A stretch of 64,000 nt of DNA from Prostheceraeus crozeri (taxonomy: Eukaryota; Platyhelminthes; Polycladida; Euryleptidae): positions 1,451,001-1,515,000 of the forward strand of contig CAJQUW010005533.1 of assembly GCA_907163375.1 (NCBI GenBank), given 5' to 3'. Shown piece by piece: positions 11,578-25,900 of the stretch. Each line of letters begins with the position of its first letter. The first letter of the stretch is position 1. The position numbers and the translations under genes were made by a program. The notes under the pieces are model-generated. The model saw only the letters and a program-made list of their open reading frames with translations. It was not told the origin of the DNA and ran no database searches.

Positions 11578-14500
11578 TTACTGGACCGCGCTAACATCTG
11601 AAATTTTACCCACCCAAATCGGGTGCATAGATAGGCTTAAGCAGCACAGCTATATGAGAATTCACCATTCCAGATCATTTGTCTGCATGAAAATTCATCA
11701 TAACTTAGTAATCAAGCATCAGAATTGTAATATAGATCCTTGCATGAGGTGTATCCATTATGCCAAATAACATAGACATGATTACAGCAAGCTGTTACGT
11801 CTAATTATTCTAGTGTAATGGCTGAAACCGAACTTAGACATGCATTTATAGTAAACACTACCAGCTTGCTCTATCACTCAATACTTTGTGATGCATTATT
11901 GCTATTGCATGTATTAGGCAGGCGATGTCAATGGTGCTACAAAATGAATGATTGTCATTTAAATCGTACCTTGCAGTCTGAAGTGATTCAGCTCACTGCA
12001 TGTTGGTCTTCCTACTCTACGATAGTCGATTGGTTGACAGTCTCACGTCAGCGAAGAGTATGTGCTTATGTCTAGTTCGCAGTTATTCCTGTTCGTATAG
12101 CTTACTTTTCACTCCCTTCTGAATTTTGTATGTGCTCATTTGAAAGATACCTTTACATTTTTTTTGATCACCTTTGGATGATGTGTTTCCTTAGTGGAAA
12201 AGTATGCTGTAAATAATTGTATTCAGTTTACTGCATCAACTTTATCTACAACTTTGCTTTGCCGTTTTTTACATTTCACAAGTAATGATTGTTTTTCAAA
12301 GTCAATGTATGAACCGATGTCCATTTCAAGTGGAAAGAGGATTGTTTCTTATTGTGCAAATGAGATAATGGAGCATATTGTAGATTTTTCATTTTTTCAG
12401 CAAAATGATACAGCATTCCCGAGAATGTTTTGACGGAGTAAAATAGGCTCTTCAAATTTTATCACTCCACAATTTTCGCATTTTCTTGCTTAATGGACAT
12501 TTATAGAACCATACATTATTAATGTTATTATCACTTGAAATCAAGGGCGCAACACTGCTTCATGGTGGCAGTCGAATGTCGACGGACGATCAGTGAGTTA
12601 ATTTTACTTCCGCGTGCAGTCTCAAGGCACAATTCAACGCTTGGCTGTAACCTTCTCTGCAGCACCGAGCAGCGTATGATTGGTCTGTTCGTAGTGACGT
12701 CATCATCAATTTTTGTTTTCGCTTGCTGTGCGCAAAGGATGCTACTTGGCATGGCGACAGGTGTCCCGTTTTTCTAAGGAGGAGACAGAGTTAAGATTGA
12801 GACAAAGTCAAAAATTCGGTCGAGCTACACATTCAAGTTAATTTTATTCTAAATTCACTCATAGTATTCATCAATTACATTGGGATGGCCTCGTGCCTTT
12901 AATTCGAAGGATTAAGTTGATGAAAATGAGTTTTCATCGAAGTTGTACCACTCGTGCATTTATTGAAAACGTTTTATTTCTAATGGATATCCCAAATGTT
13001 TAGTGAACAAGTACATAGCAATCTGTTCTATCATTTCATACGAGTTTAAATGAAAATCATCATCCTCTAGGAATCTCAGTTACAACTACATAAAATAAAC
13101 TAAGATTAAGCCTACTGTACAAAATATAACTGTAATGAATAAATTTATAATGAACTTTGAAGAAAAGAAAAAAAATAAAATACATGTGAAACTACAATAC
13201 GAGTATGGGTACTGAACTTGCTAGAATCAACCTACAACGTCTCACCTGGAACTACTCCATGAAGAAAATGAAATAAGGAACTAGACTTGTTATAAATGGA
13301 CCGATTGGTGTCTAACTATTCTTGAAATTTAATCTATCTCTCAAGAGGACCGGTCTGTGTCCCATCATATCCAGCCTTAATCCGCAAACAAATATGACAA
13401 GGGTAATCTGCATACGACGGAAGATGCTATCAATCACCTATTTCACTACAGATGGGAAAGGAGATAATTATCCATTATTATAATTAAGGAGAGTGTTATC
13501 CAAGAATAGCAAGCTCATATTCTTATTTCTTTTATCAATAAAATCAAGCAAGGAAAATTTGCTCTTAAACAAAATTTCAATTTTTAAAGTGAAACCAGTG
13601 TTTGTAGCTCCACCATCGATAATTCGATGATAAGTCTTATCTGTGTAATAAGAATAATTCATGTTTTTTTGAAGAATGTATATAAAATCGAAAAATGCAA
13701 CATATATAGACTTATACAGACTTATAACATATTCAGACTTATATTGGTGAAACTCAGTAGAGGAAGCGTGTTTTAGAACATAAAATGAGTCCATGAAAAT
13801 ATGTATACCAACATATGAAGGATAAATTAAATCCATCAGCTTGTGACATTAATACGTATAGAGTTCTAAATTTCATCAAATATCAAAGACCCACTATCAA
13901 TGTGATGTAAAACTGATTAGTGTAGCATTCTTTAGATAACATGTCCATTTTTATCACGCCTACATAGTATCTTCTTTTTGTATTAACGCTTGAATTTTAG
14001 ATATGATGACTTGTATTAGATTTCTTCTTTCCATTTTGCTTGTTTTAAGATGACTATTATACTTGGATTGAAAAGACTTTTGATGAATGCTGTGTAGTCA
14101 TTCAAATTTATCTGCGTAGCAGTACATGGAAAATTCAATTCTACAAGACTATTCAAAAGCAACGCTAAAACTTTGAATTGAAGATTCTGTGTCTGTGATC
14201 ATCACAACAACTGAATAAATGGGCATGAAAACAAAACATAGGATCGGATTTTGAGACCATAATTCGTTTAAATCAAATGGCCACTTTCTGTTCATATAGA
14301 CAGGAGTGATTATTCCTCATTGTAATGTCATTGTGGTTAAAATAATAATTCACTCTAATCTTTCAAATGCATTGAGCATTTAACGAAGGACAAAAAATAT
14401 AGCAGCCGAACATATTCGGATTTCGATAGTTGTTTTTTTCATTTCCCCTTAATCTACTGACACTTGCTACATCCTTTAATCCTAAGACTTAACTGACAAA

Positions 14501-16464
14501 ATGCAGAAGAAAAAGATTTCACTAGGCTTATGTAAAACCATTCTTTAATGACTTGTTATACTGTAGATCTGTGGTCCCGAAAGACATTTTAGCAACAAAT
14601 AAGCACCTAATATTGAATAGTGGATGCCAGCGGCTGAAGCATCATTATGTCATATCAATATGTCTCGCCTTTGTTTTGAAAACCATGTGTTTGTTTATTT
14701 GGATTAGCATAACTCAACATGCGGAAAGTCTGTCTCTTTGATGTTATAATGACTTTCTCTTCATGGAGAAGTGCGGAATTAAAGGGAAGCAGAAAACTCT
14801 TTTACACACCGCTCGAATAGCGATTTGAATGATTGATGATTGTGACGAAATAATGGCTTCGTTACACCTCTGTGGCGACTCTCAGGAATTCAGAGAAGGT
14901 TTCACTCGCAGCTGATCTGCACGAAAATGTAACGTCAATAGCTTTGATACTTGGTTGAGGGGTCACCTGTAGGCCTCTGTGTATGATGTATATATGTATC
15001 CTGTTACCTGCAACTGAAAAAATATACAGCATTACTTATAGCCAATTACACAAGACCGCTACATGTTGTTTGCCCTTATGTTCATTCATTCAGTTGTTGC
15101 GATTATCACAATTCTCAACTCAAAGCTGCAGCTTTACTTCTGAATAACTACAACATACTTTCTTAAAGGCCTACGCATCAGATGTTTCTGCATGAATGTT
15201 TTTTTTTGTTTAGTAGCCTGATCATTAACTTTGGTCATGTGACATCTTGATTTTTGAATAAGAGCACCATCTTTTTACCCGCTATTTTTAATTCTTATGT
15301 AATGTCTACCAGGACACGTGATGAGGAAAGTTATGAATCTACTTATTCAAATGAGCTTGGCAAGCCACAGTCACATCACATGTAGATAGACATGAAAAAT
15401 GTATTTTCGATCATTTTCCCCTCCTGATTTTTTGAAAATTGCACTTCACAAGTGATTGATATTCTGTGTACTTAGGATCGTTAATCCACTGTAATTGATA
15501 TTGTGCTTATTGAACCTTTGTCTCTTCTAACACTACTTGGTATACTAAGTATAAGGGCTTATATATTTGACTCATGTGCGGTGCTGACATGAGTATTATA
15601 ATGAAACTCAAAATGAACTCATTTGTTGGCGCATTTCGATCGTATATTCACTATGATTGATAATTTAGGTATATAAATGCTTTTTACCATCGATTTGAAA
15701 AGATGAAGATGCTCATTCGACGTGGCAACCGCACTGTCAGATCACCTCAGAAATTTAAGCAGCTTTCAATGAAAAACGATAGATGCGATTCAATCGAATG
15801 TAGATCCTTCAGCATCATTGTCACTCACAGCTCGGATCTTAAAATCAAAATTTTGCAGTCAATGGCACAGCACGATTTTACAGTATAACCACATATCACT
15901 TGTAAGACATGTCAGATCCTGGTCAGATCGCTACCACACCTTTGCGAGACAAAAAATTCCAAAATGTGTGCGATCACATGATGCAAATTTAGAAGATGCT
16001 TCGCATACCTTTCTAGTTAGCACAGTTAGCCCTTGGTTTACAATTGGAATGTTCATGAGCACCGGTTAGCAGTGAGAAGAATAAACCCTAGATCTCACAT
16101 TTCAACGCATACTGGATACAAATCATCAATTTGACTGGGTTAATACAAAATCTTTGGACGCATGACATCATAGACATGGAAGACTATTTGAGGAAGCGTT
16201 GTGCTCAGATCAAAGGTCCGTTAACTGACACATTAATTTTGACACTATCTATGCCCTTCTCCGTCAGCAGCAGTAAATAGCTTTTTGAACCTTTTAAAGT
16301 AACTTACATGCCTATTCGCTTGACTTTTACCACCTACATTTTGTTCACACCTGACGACGCAGCCGAGTTCCGGTTGTGAAAATTTGTGATTAGAATTTTT
16401 ATTCCTCACATGCAAGTCTTCAATAAAATAATTACTCAGGATGCCTGATTGCTCACGGTAAACC
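11578..16464. other. Mostly empty intergenic sequence
   Basis: Nearly 5 kb without a recognisable gene. One minus-strand frame of 122 codons (13468-13836) is listed separately. Other frames are under 90 codons and unremarkable. No RNA gene, array or clear inverted-repeat element is visible. Confidence 0.4.
13468..13836 (-). CDS. Hypothetical 122-codon frame, probably chance
   Basis: An ATG-to-stop frame of 122 codons, rich in Tyr, Phe, Ile, Lys and Asn, as expected from AT-rich DNA. It has no motif, signal peptide or convincing membrane segment, and I do not recognise it. No nearby splice sites or partner exons support it. It is listed only because it is the longest unassigned frame in the 11.6-18.1 kb region. 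Confidence 0.12.
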   Translation of the reverse strand: MDLIYPSYVGIHIFMDSFYVLKHASSTEFHQYKSEYVISLYKSIYVAFFDFIYILQKNMNYSYYTDKTYHRIIDGGATNTGFTLKIEILFKSKFSLLDFIDKRNKNMSLLFLDNTLLNYNNG

Positions 16465-17430
16465 ATGCCGATTCCACTCTACCCAACCACAGCCGTGATA
16501 CCGATGTCTTTTAATAAATTCTTTTGTGACTCCTGTTCATTTGTGTTATGTGATATTCCAACCAATCAAGTTTTGTCCATTATGGATAGGCTTAATATGG
16601 AACAGCTAGAACAGTGCCCTACACTATTTCGAAATGACGCTTGGTCTAAAATTGTATCCCAGTTTTTGCGGAGTAGCGGAAATATGACCAATGCAAATTT
16701 GACATATTCTTCGTTCTGCACAGGTTCTGTTGATAACAGTTCTTTGAGAGTGGCGGTAGGTCGACTGATGCACACAACAAACCGATAAATAGGAAAATTA
16801 ACAATGAGTATGCTAAAGTCAATGGCCAATTGTAATGAAACACGCCTCAGCATTTTTCAGTGAAATTTCATTATTTGCACATGTACAATACAAAGGAGAC
16901 AGTAAGGATAAAAGATGGTTCGATAGCCAAATAATAACTTTGAAATTGAATAAAGCTAACAGCAGTTCGGTTCGGAAAAGACTATCATGGAGCAAAATCA
17001 TAAGAATCATGGAGCAAAATTGGCATTCTTTTTGTGCTTACAAGTCTGGGTTATGCAGTATTATAGACACATCTTCTGTGATGAATAGTTCGTGTTCAGT
17101 GTTGCACTTTTTGATACCTGACAAACTGCTGATGCTGCAGCTTGCTCGGTGTGAGACGCTGTAATTTCATGCGATACTTAAAACTTCACTTATTTTTTGG
17201 GAGGGAGAGGCTGTGCCTTTGTATATTATCGAGGGTTTTGCCAACTGTGACACCACTTCAACACTCTTTCACGAAGCTCAAAGGGAGGCGACTATTCGAA
17301 TCCTTATCTCGTAACTGTTCACCTTTGTCGCGCAGGAATCTTTCATTTTCACAAGATAGACTGTGGAATGATCTCACTCGTACAAAAGGAGGGATGATGA
17401 TTTCAAGCAAAACTGCGGTTTTGTAAATCT
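16465..17430 (+). pseudogene. Possible decayed retroelement tail
   Basis: Several overlapping + frames of 90 to 110 codons. The last (17142-17426) includes RLFESLSRNCSPLSRRN followed by SFSQDRLWNDL. That loosely resembles the C-terminal end of non-LTR reverse transcriptases, where an R..S....R..LWN.LP motif is common. The rest shows no recognisable reverse-transcriptase motif. This may be an old LINE tail or simply chance. Confidence 0.15.
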
Positions 17431-18144
17431 TTAGACCTTTATGGAAACAGTAAGCGGTGTGCTATCTCTGTGATATTTGAAGCCTTGTGGGTCCTTTTGT
17501 TTTCTTACGCACACAGACATGTGCTGAAACTAATCTTTCTTGATCACTGTTAGTGTTCCTTTATTTTCTATATTTTACCACATAAATTTTATCAGCTGTC
17601 ATTACAGCAATGAATGTAATCCAATAATCACTTTATGTTTTTCTCAATTCCATCTTTTATTTTCATCATTCTCTCATCATGTTTTATTTTCTGGAGGAAA
17701 CCGTTTGATATACTGTAGAGGTTAATCCTCTTCAAATGAAAACTGTTCCAATAAATCAGCTGAAGAAACTAAATCTTTCCCGTTGTTCCGAATAATTCCA
17801 TCAGTTTCATGTAATAGCATGCCAAAATATTTGAAGAGATTGATTGCTGAACGCGATAAATGGCAAATTGAAAAATCGCTGATAATGCTCCTAAATTGTC
17901 ACTAGGGTTAGACGAGTGTCCTGGCTAAATCATTAAATAAAAATAACTTCCATATTATAGTGTCTTAAACATTCATACTCGTCGATACTCATTCAAAATG
18001 TAAAACCTGCTTCGTTCCTTCTATATTTCTAGTCTACTGTAGACATCGTTCTACTCCTGCATTGATACATCAATCACAACATAACCTTCGATAGTTGACA
18101 TGTGAGATTGTTTAGGTGATTATTTCACTTAATCTCGAAACATA
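17431..18144. other. No gene seen
   Basis: AT-rich sequence before the mariner-like element. It could hold upstream non-coding exons or the promoter of the ACAP-like gene, but I cannot point to either. Confidence 0.4.
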
Positions 18145-19699
18145 CAGGGTGTCCCAAAATTGGCGCAGCTTTTTATTTCAATGTTGGAACGACCTCTTTT
18201 ACTTGAACTCATTTTCTTAATCAAAGGCATCATGAAAACACCATGAGGTTTTAGTATTTGCAGTAAATGGTCGAAATATCATTCTTCCTTGGATAATAAA
18301 ACATTCACTATTCTCAGATGCCGTCAACTGCACTTACGATGTTTTCATTTTTTATTTCTAGTTTTGCACCAATTTTCTCTTTGGTTCATCAATAGTCTTT
18401 GGCTTTCCATTATGATATAACATGTAACTGTCCTTCAGCAACACTCAAAGCCGTCAATTTCATAGCGTCAGGTTTATGCGATCTTACCGGCCAAACTGTT
18501 TCAAAGCCGCGTCCAGAATCCCTAAGATAAAATTGGGGTTTTTTAAAGTTACGGCAACATAGCAAAAAAAATTGCGATGCTGCTCCATCTTATTGGCAAA
18601 TTGTTGTGGAGAACACCCTTTCGATTGACATTGTGGAATGCAGTGATTCTTCAGCATTTCATTATAATTGTTGCCGTTTACAGCGTCGGAGAAGAAAAAC
18701 TACTCAAATTTATGGCACTGAAGAAAAGCTGTCCACACCACAACACGTAATAAATGGAGAGAGCGAGTCAAAGACATGTAGGCTTTTCACTTGCCATGTG
18801 TTGCGATTGTGCCTATTTATAGAACCATCTTGTGAAAATGTTGCTTAATCGCTACAAATAATGCTGGGTACTAAATCTGTATTGCTCATTGATCAAATCC
18901 TATTCGATTATCTTTATCATCTGAAGTGATTGTCTGACGCAATGAGAAGGGATAAAGAAAATTTCTTAATTTGTCTTTCAATATTCTATGAACATTGATC
19001 TCGGAATTCCAGTCAGAGAAGCAAGTGCTGTAGCTGGACAAGTTCCATGAGCCAGAAGACCGAGCGACATCACACTTGTAACCTACCCTCTGCAAATAAA
19101 GTGCATGATTTCATCTTCAAACTTTTTTGCTTCTTCCTGGGGCATCAAAGAAGACTAATTCATATCTTCAAATTTTGAAATTAGACGTGTGATATCGGAA
19201 TGACAAATGCATCTCTCTTATCTTAGGTGCACACAAAGTTTGAGAGGCACATCTTTCATTCGCATAGAACAGTTGGACAATTTCTAAGTGAATGGATAGA
19301 TTTCTCCTGATTCTTGACTAAATGATGGCTTGCAATTACCATCAATGAAGTTTTCGACAACAGCTAAAATTTATCTTTGTGATGAATATTCAGAACCTTC
19401 TGTCAAAGTGTATCTGGTGTGCTTTTCAATTGCTGACCAATCAGAGAAGTCGCATTATTTGTGGCACGCATGATGCAACATTGTGTTTATCAGATATGCT
19501 TTTGGAAGTTTTATTACAATCTCTATATTGATATAAATGGCGATATTATTGTTTGAAGATGAACGATTTTTTGAGTAATTTCTTCAAATACTAAAACCTC
19601 ATGATAATTCTTTCCGCTCTTCGGTCCATAATTCATTTTTGAACGCAAAGTCTCGTTCTCACACCAAAATCAAAAAACTGCGCTAATTTTGGGACATTG
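18145..19699 (-). mobile_element. Decayed Tc1/mariner-type transposon
   Basis: A 1.55-kb element flanked by TA (18143-18144 and 19700-19701), with inverted ends of about 28 bp: CAGGGTGTCCCAAAATTGG on the left, and on the right the complement of CAATGTCCCAAAATTAGCG. The transposase is on the minus strand and broken by several frameshifts. Around 18886-19095 it keeps NVHRILKDKLRNF followed by SLRQTITSDDKDNRIGF, the typical linker after the helix-turn-helix in mariner relatives. Near 18450-18530 a WPVRS stretch corresponds to the WPPRSPDL region just before the last catalytic acidic residue. It ends only 150 bp before the acceptor of the first coding ACAP exon, so it lies in the gene's 5' intron or promoter region. 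Confidence 0.8.
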
Positions 19700-19858
19700 T
19701 ATATTAGTGCTGATATGTGATTTGCAAATCATGTGATTCTTGCCATCAAATGAAACACATCAAGCATCACTGCTGTCCACATATATTTACTACATGATAA
19801 ATTGTTCACTAAATGTCACACTTTGAAATTTTGCTTACATTTTTGCAGATAGCTCCTA

Positions 19859-19984
19859 ATGGCTGCTTGTGACATACTGGAGAATTTGCCGCTTAGCCTA
19901 CTTTCGCTAGATGAATGTCGCCGTGACTCACCTCAATTCCGTCATGCTCTCTCGGAATCAGAAAAGGAATTGGTAGTGCTCCAG
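19859..19984 (+). CDS. ACAP: ACAP-like exon 1: start codon and N-terminal BAR helix
   Basis: 42 codons. The exon begins at 19849, after a strong acceptor (pyrimidine-rich tract plus CAG at 19846-19848). There is an in-frame TAG at 19850-19852 and ATG at 19859, so the start is firm and at least one upstream non-coding exon must exist. [20 protein letters not shown] aligns with the DFEECLKDSPRFRAALEEVE block at the start of ACAP BAR domains. The donor GTAAGC follows CAG at 19984, phase 0. Confidence 0.9.
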
Positions 19985-22900
19985 GTAAGCTTCTGAATGA
20001 GGAATCATTGTGAGTCGTCGTGGCAGTGGTTAAACGTCCTAGCGATCTTCTGGTCCAAAGGCCGAGACACGAAAGTGTCACTGGAAGTAGGCGGAAAGAG
20101 CATCTGGACTGAAAGTACCACGACGCTCCCGAAGTCTGATTACGTCAGCAACCTCCAAGCTTCCAGTGGGAGAGTAGTGATGCTAAAGCAAGGATGCGGA
20201 GTCGGAGTCCCAAGTCAAATCATTTTTGCTGAAGTCGGAGTCCCACTAAATGATAGGACTCCGGCCTACAACTAGACCCGAATATAATACAAACAAATTA
20301 TTTATTCTCGTGTATAGATGTCACTGTCCTGATGTCAACTTTCTCCGTCAAACAAAAGTAAAGAGACAGCAGTGCATGCAAAGCTTGTAATAGTTAAGGG
20401 AACAAACCGTGACAGTGAAAAAAGGATTGTCTTTTCACTCGGTGACTTAGTAGAGAACACAAACCTTCCTATCCTCGATCACACCTACGCGCCAAAGGTC
20501 ACATCAGTGACAAAAATGAAATGCTAGTTTGTTTGAGAACATTACCTCTTACCCTCACGTTAATCGTGTATGATGGCTCCTCTAAAGCGCAGATTAAAAT
20601 GGAAAGTGTGGGAGGATGGTTGGTAGAGACTGGAGAAAAACCATGTGAAGCACACATCAAGAAGATGGGAGGAGCCTGATCGTATGCATCCAACTTAAAG
20701 CGACATTTGACAAACTTTCATCGAAAATGATTGATAATTGATACAGCAATGATCACTAAATATAGGTTCAGGTAAGCCTACGAGTATAATGATCTATGAT
20801 ATAGGTTTCCAGTCAATTTCTCAAAAAAAGGCTTTATCTACTTGACACCCGGAGTCGGAGTCCTATCAAAATGAAAAGACTTCGCATCCCTGCGTTAAAG
20901 TTCTGTTAAATAATACTGGCTTTGATAATCGTTATCACAAAGTAAGTAGTGCTACATACAGAGTCCTAAATGTCCTAAACAAAGACCTCAAACGTAAAAA
21001 AAAACGGTCTTAAAGTCCCAAATATCATCCATAGTCCTAAAATGCCTTCTTAATTTTGAGATCTTGACATTGTTTCGTGATATCTAAAAACAAGGAACTT
21101 CTATGTGCTAGATTTTTTATCACAATTATATATGTACATATGGGGATGGTCGTTTTGTTCGACACGTTCATTTGTTCGGCATGTTCATTCGTTCGACACC
21201 TTTATTTGTTCGACACACTTTTAGTTATGCTCATATGCTTTGCATTTCTCTGAATTAGCTTCAGCACATTTCCAATGGGATTTGTCGTTCTTGGGGTTCT
21301 TTCTGTCAATAATGCAGGCATACTTATTACAGACAAATAAGCAGAGGTTCATCATCCTATGTTTTTGTTTCTTGAAACTCCTTCCATCTTATCAAATTAT
21401 GGAAGCAAACAAATGAATACCGCAAATTGTGTTGTCTAAAACATCCCATTCAAAGTTTGATTTGAGCCTCTATGTAGATAATGCATACTGGAGATTTTTC
21501 TATACGCACAGGTAGATCTCAATGTTTGGGATTTCCATGATTTATGCCATAAATGATCTGTCATAGAAAAGTAATACATTGATATCCGATGATCAATTTT
21601 TTCGAACAAATGAACGCATTATCAAAATGGACCATGCAATTCTGCCTATGAATTGTCGATGATATGAACGCTTTTTTAAAGATATCTTGTCGAACAAATG
21701 AACGTGTCAATGCATTTTCAAGTCGATGAAGCAAGCAAATATTGAAAGAAGTACTTGCTTATCTGCAATTTCAATGTGTAGCATTTGCATGGTTTTCGAA
21801 ATTATCAAAGAGATGCTTCTTGACATATTTGGATATACGAGTATATGTATCAGAATTCAAAATATCGTTTCAGTAGTATGAACGCCATCATGTCTTCGTA
21901 AATTTGTTTTACTTTTCTCATATATTCTTCCTTTTAACAACGGGGTCTCCGATGTAGAGTAGAGCCGACGTATCCTTGCATGTCGCAGAAAGCGATTGAA
22001 AGTGCGACTATTACAGTGACACAGTGAGGTTCAGTCAACTGGAAATATTCTTCTAATAGAGAACTTGGAATAAACTTCTTTTTTTAGAGACGCCGGACTT
22101 CCGCAGGAGAGACGACTGTTTCTTATAGACACACTCACTCCGTTTGTCCAATTGCAGTCATAACAAAATCGGCTCCACAGTAGGGCGGAAACACGATTAG
22201 GATAAAAAAATTGTCCATCTATATATTATACACCAATCGAGAGCTGAGATCATGAGGAATTCGAATATGTAAGTTAAAAAATCGAATCTCAATGTCCTTT
22301 TTGTACAGAGAGCAAAATTCAAAATGGCCGCCAAAATACTATATTTTGATACCTATGTTAACAGGAAATGATAATCTGTCTACGTATTTGGCAATTAGAG
22401 ACCATTTGTATAGTCCGTAATATTCAGTGGATACACTAAAATAAATTCAGACAGCAGAAACAATGATTGCGCTTTTTTAATAGTAGTATGTGACGAGTAT
22501 TAAACTATAATGTAATTATGTGATGTAAAAATCACTAAAAGTCGCTATCCGAACATGCATGTTTTATTTCATTGTTCTATAAATCCACTAATGGTGAATT
22601 TGTGATATTTATTCTCTAAGGCCTATAAGTAAATTTTGCAGTTGTATGTAGTGGTATAAACACCCAGTATACGTAATTTTCTTATCACATGGCTGAATGT
22701 ATATTTAGCCTTTGTCTTAGCAAATATTTACATGTACCGGTGTATACACGTGGTATTGATAACTTAATGTAATATTGATAGGAGGAATACTTACTTTCCT
22801 AAAGTGTATTGACTTCCAGTTATTCATTGCATACATGTACAAATACATAAATGCACATGTAAATGTACTTAGACATTCGAATTAGTATTATTTAAAGAAA

Positions 22901-25900
22901 CGTTGCAAAAAAAGCAAATTGCAATTGATCTTGGCTGACTGAATATAATATTTTGAAGTTTACATTTGCTTAGATAATGAAATTGATTGCGGCTTGCCTT
23001 TTCGCAACGCTTGTTTAAATGATGATATGATGCCCAATTTCATCAATATGTTAATGATATACATCTACATGTACATGTATATGAAAATAGACACAGTTTC
23101 TTCGGCGGCTAACAATACAGGCACAGTCGTTTTCTTTATCCTATTTCCTTATGTTGACGTCCTATCATATTGCCGATTGTGTACATGTAGGCTCCACATT
23201 ATTAATCATGACATTCAGACACCATCAACCAAGAATGTATGTATACATGTAGCTGCACTGCCTGTGTGCGTGCCTGTTGCTGTAGCAACAAAAAGTAAAT
23301 GAATACGTAAAACGTAGAATCAAATAGCAGATGATGACTCATGGAAACAGCAGTTGCCGATCAGTTCTTGGATAGAAGATTGATTGATCTCTTTGCGGCA
23401 GGATTGCATACAGAACTCGATGCATGCATTAAGGTGCGTGCGCCCGCGGATTTTCATTATTGATTCGATGATAAGGAACGGCATCGCAGATAACTTGCTG
23501 AATGATAATTTCTTCGTGCGCGCGCTATCATGCCTCCTGAATGTCGATCTCATGAAAGCAGCCGGCTTGAAGTATGTCTCCTTTGTTTTGGTAAGACCAA
23601 AACCATGCGCCTCATAACTTCAAATATGCAACGCACTATCGAGAAATACTTTCTCCATGGGTACGATCCATCTGATGTACGTCTTCCAAAAGCATTATGC
23701 AACAAATGTAGGTTGGCAGTTGGTGAATACGACAAGGACATATTCACCCGTTCAATACGTATGTTTGACCATTCGAAGCTTGCGGAATTACCTCCACCTA
23801 TGTCAACACGATCAAATTCTGAGTGCTCATGTCTTCTGTGTAAGACCGCAGGTATAAAGGGATGGACTGAGTCGAAGGTGGGAAGACCATCGGCTGAACC
23901 ATATCCGAATTCAACATTGAAGATTTGTGGCAAGTGTCTTACACATTTAGGGAAGGGCCTTCCTCATCAGTGCTTCAAGACCACTAGATTTGATAATCTG
24001 AAGCAACTGTCGTCTAAAGGCAAAACGTCTGAGCAGCTTGCAGCCTCTGTGCTGAAGTCAAAAGCAATGCAGTCTCCCACAAATTCAGTAAGTCTTTCAA
24101 CACTTGTAGGTCAACCATTGAAAATTGAAGTTTCTCCAACGTCCACGTTGAGATCTCCACTCCGTAGACTAGATGTAAATGATCTTTCGAATATTCAGTC
24201 CGATCTGAATTTGAGTTCCAATGCGACACTGAAGCTAGCTGGTGTCATTCGATCTACTTCAGGTAGTAGGAAGAGTGTTGAATCAAATGCTAAAAGCAAA
24301 CTGATTGAGTTAAATCACTCGCTTGATTCGTTCTTCGCAGTTTCATGTGAAAGCTTTTTTAGTAAGACTGCTGATGAGTGCAAGCATGTTGACAGACCGT
24401 TTGTGCGTTGCACCAATTTGGATGGCTTGATTCGAGAAATTATCGAGCACCGTCATTATGGATCGGCAGCGGGGTTACTTTTCAAATTGGGAGTTGATGG
24501 TGGAGGTCGTTTTTTTAAGATTTGTCTATCTGTTTGCTCGAATGCCTCCAGGAGAGAAAACAGCGTTAAAGGCATTTTCCTTATAGGTTTTATCCCAAAC
24601 ATTCAAGAAAATTACTCGAATCTGTTAAAGATTTGGTATCTGATTCGCTTGGTAGGTCCAGACTCCGTTTCCTCATTGACATCGAAGGTTATTGCTACAG
24701 ATTTGAAATTAGCAAATCTCTTACTCGATCTGATGTCTCACGGCTCTTCACACCCGTGCACTTGGTGTGACTCAAGCAAATCTTCTCTGAGATTTAAGGG
24801 CAATCTTCCAACGCTTGGAAGCTTGAATGATGCTTTTTGGCGATGGTATGACGAGACTGATCAGGACAAGTCCAAAGCAAAACATTTCGCGAATGTTATA
24901 CATTGTCCAATTCTGAGGGGCGAATCATCAGAACGAGTGATTGATCTTCTTCCTCCTCCTGAGTTACACCTTCTCATAGGACCTTTCAACAAAATGTTTA
25001 AAGAATTAGAAAAGGAGTGGCCAGAAGCCATGACTTGGCCACGCACATGCTTTGTTGAGAGAGAAGCCATACATGGAGGCTTGTTCAACGGAAACTCGTG
25101 CAAGAAGTTGCTATCCAAAATCGATGCACTACGATCCATGTGCCCGTTGCAATGCAAGGCTTGAAATATGTCGAGGCCTTTGAAAAATTTCGTAAAGTTG
25201 TGGACGCCTGCTACGGCCATGATCTCGATCCATATTTCCGAATGATTATCCGTGACTTTGAGAAAAGTTACCTCTCTCTCGGTATTTCGATCACTCCAAA
25301 GGTCCACACAGTCTTTCACCATATTACAGATTTTTGTGATTCTGTGCACACTGGACTCGGACGATACAGCGAGCAAGCTGTTGAGGCAGTTCATGCTGAC
25401 TTTAAATCTACTTGGGCCAGATACAAGGTCCATGAAGTGAACCCGCGTTATCCGGAGCAGTTGTTGAAGGCAGTTAACGATTACAACGCAAAGCATCTGC
25501 GTATCTTCTGATTTTGTGTTATTTTTTCCTTTTTTTCAATGTAATATTGAATAATTATTTGAGTAAAGTTTGTTTTTCGTGAATGAATTGTAAAGCGCGT
25601 AGAAAACAGCTGCTACAAGCTGTAGTGCGAAATTTTGGGTTGATGTATGAAAAACGTATTCCATAATTTCATATTGGTGCATTTATAAAAGAAACAAAAT
25701 TGGATAGTAATTTCTGGTGATTTTTACATCACATAATTATATTATCGTTTGACACTCGTCACATACTACTATTAAAAAAGCGCAATCATTGTTTCTGCTG
25801 TCTGAATTTATTTTAGTGTATCCACTGAATATTACGGACTATACAAATGGTCTCTAATTGCCAAATACGTAGACAGATTATCATTTCCTGTTAACATAGG

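Noticed and set aside
21950-22171. GC-richer patch with AATAAACTTC, considered as an old LTR fragment next to the Chapaev-like element
   Set aside because: No paired copy, no clear TG..CA ends and no internal coding remains nearby.
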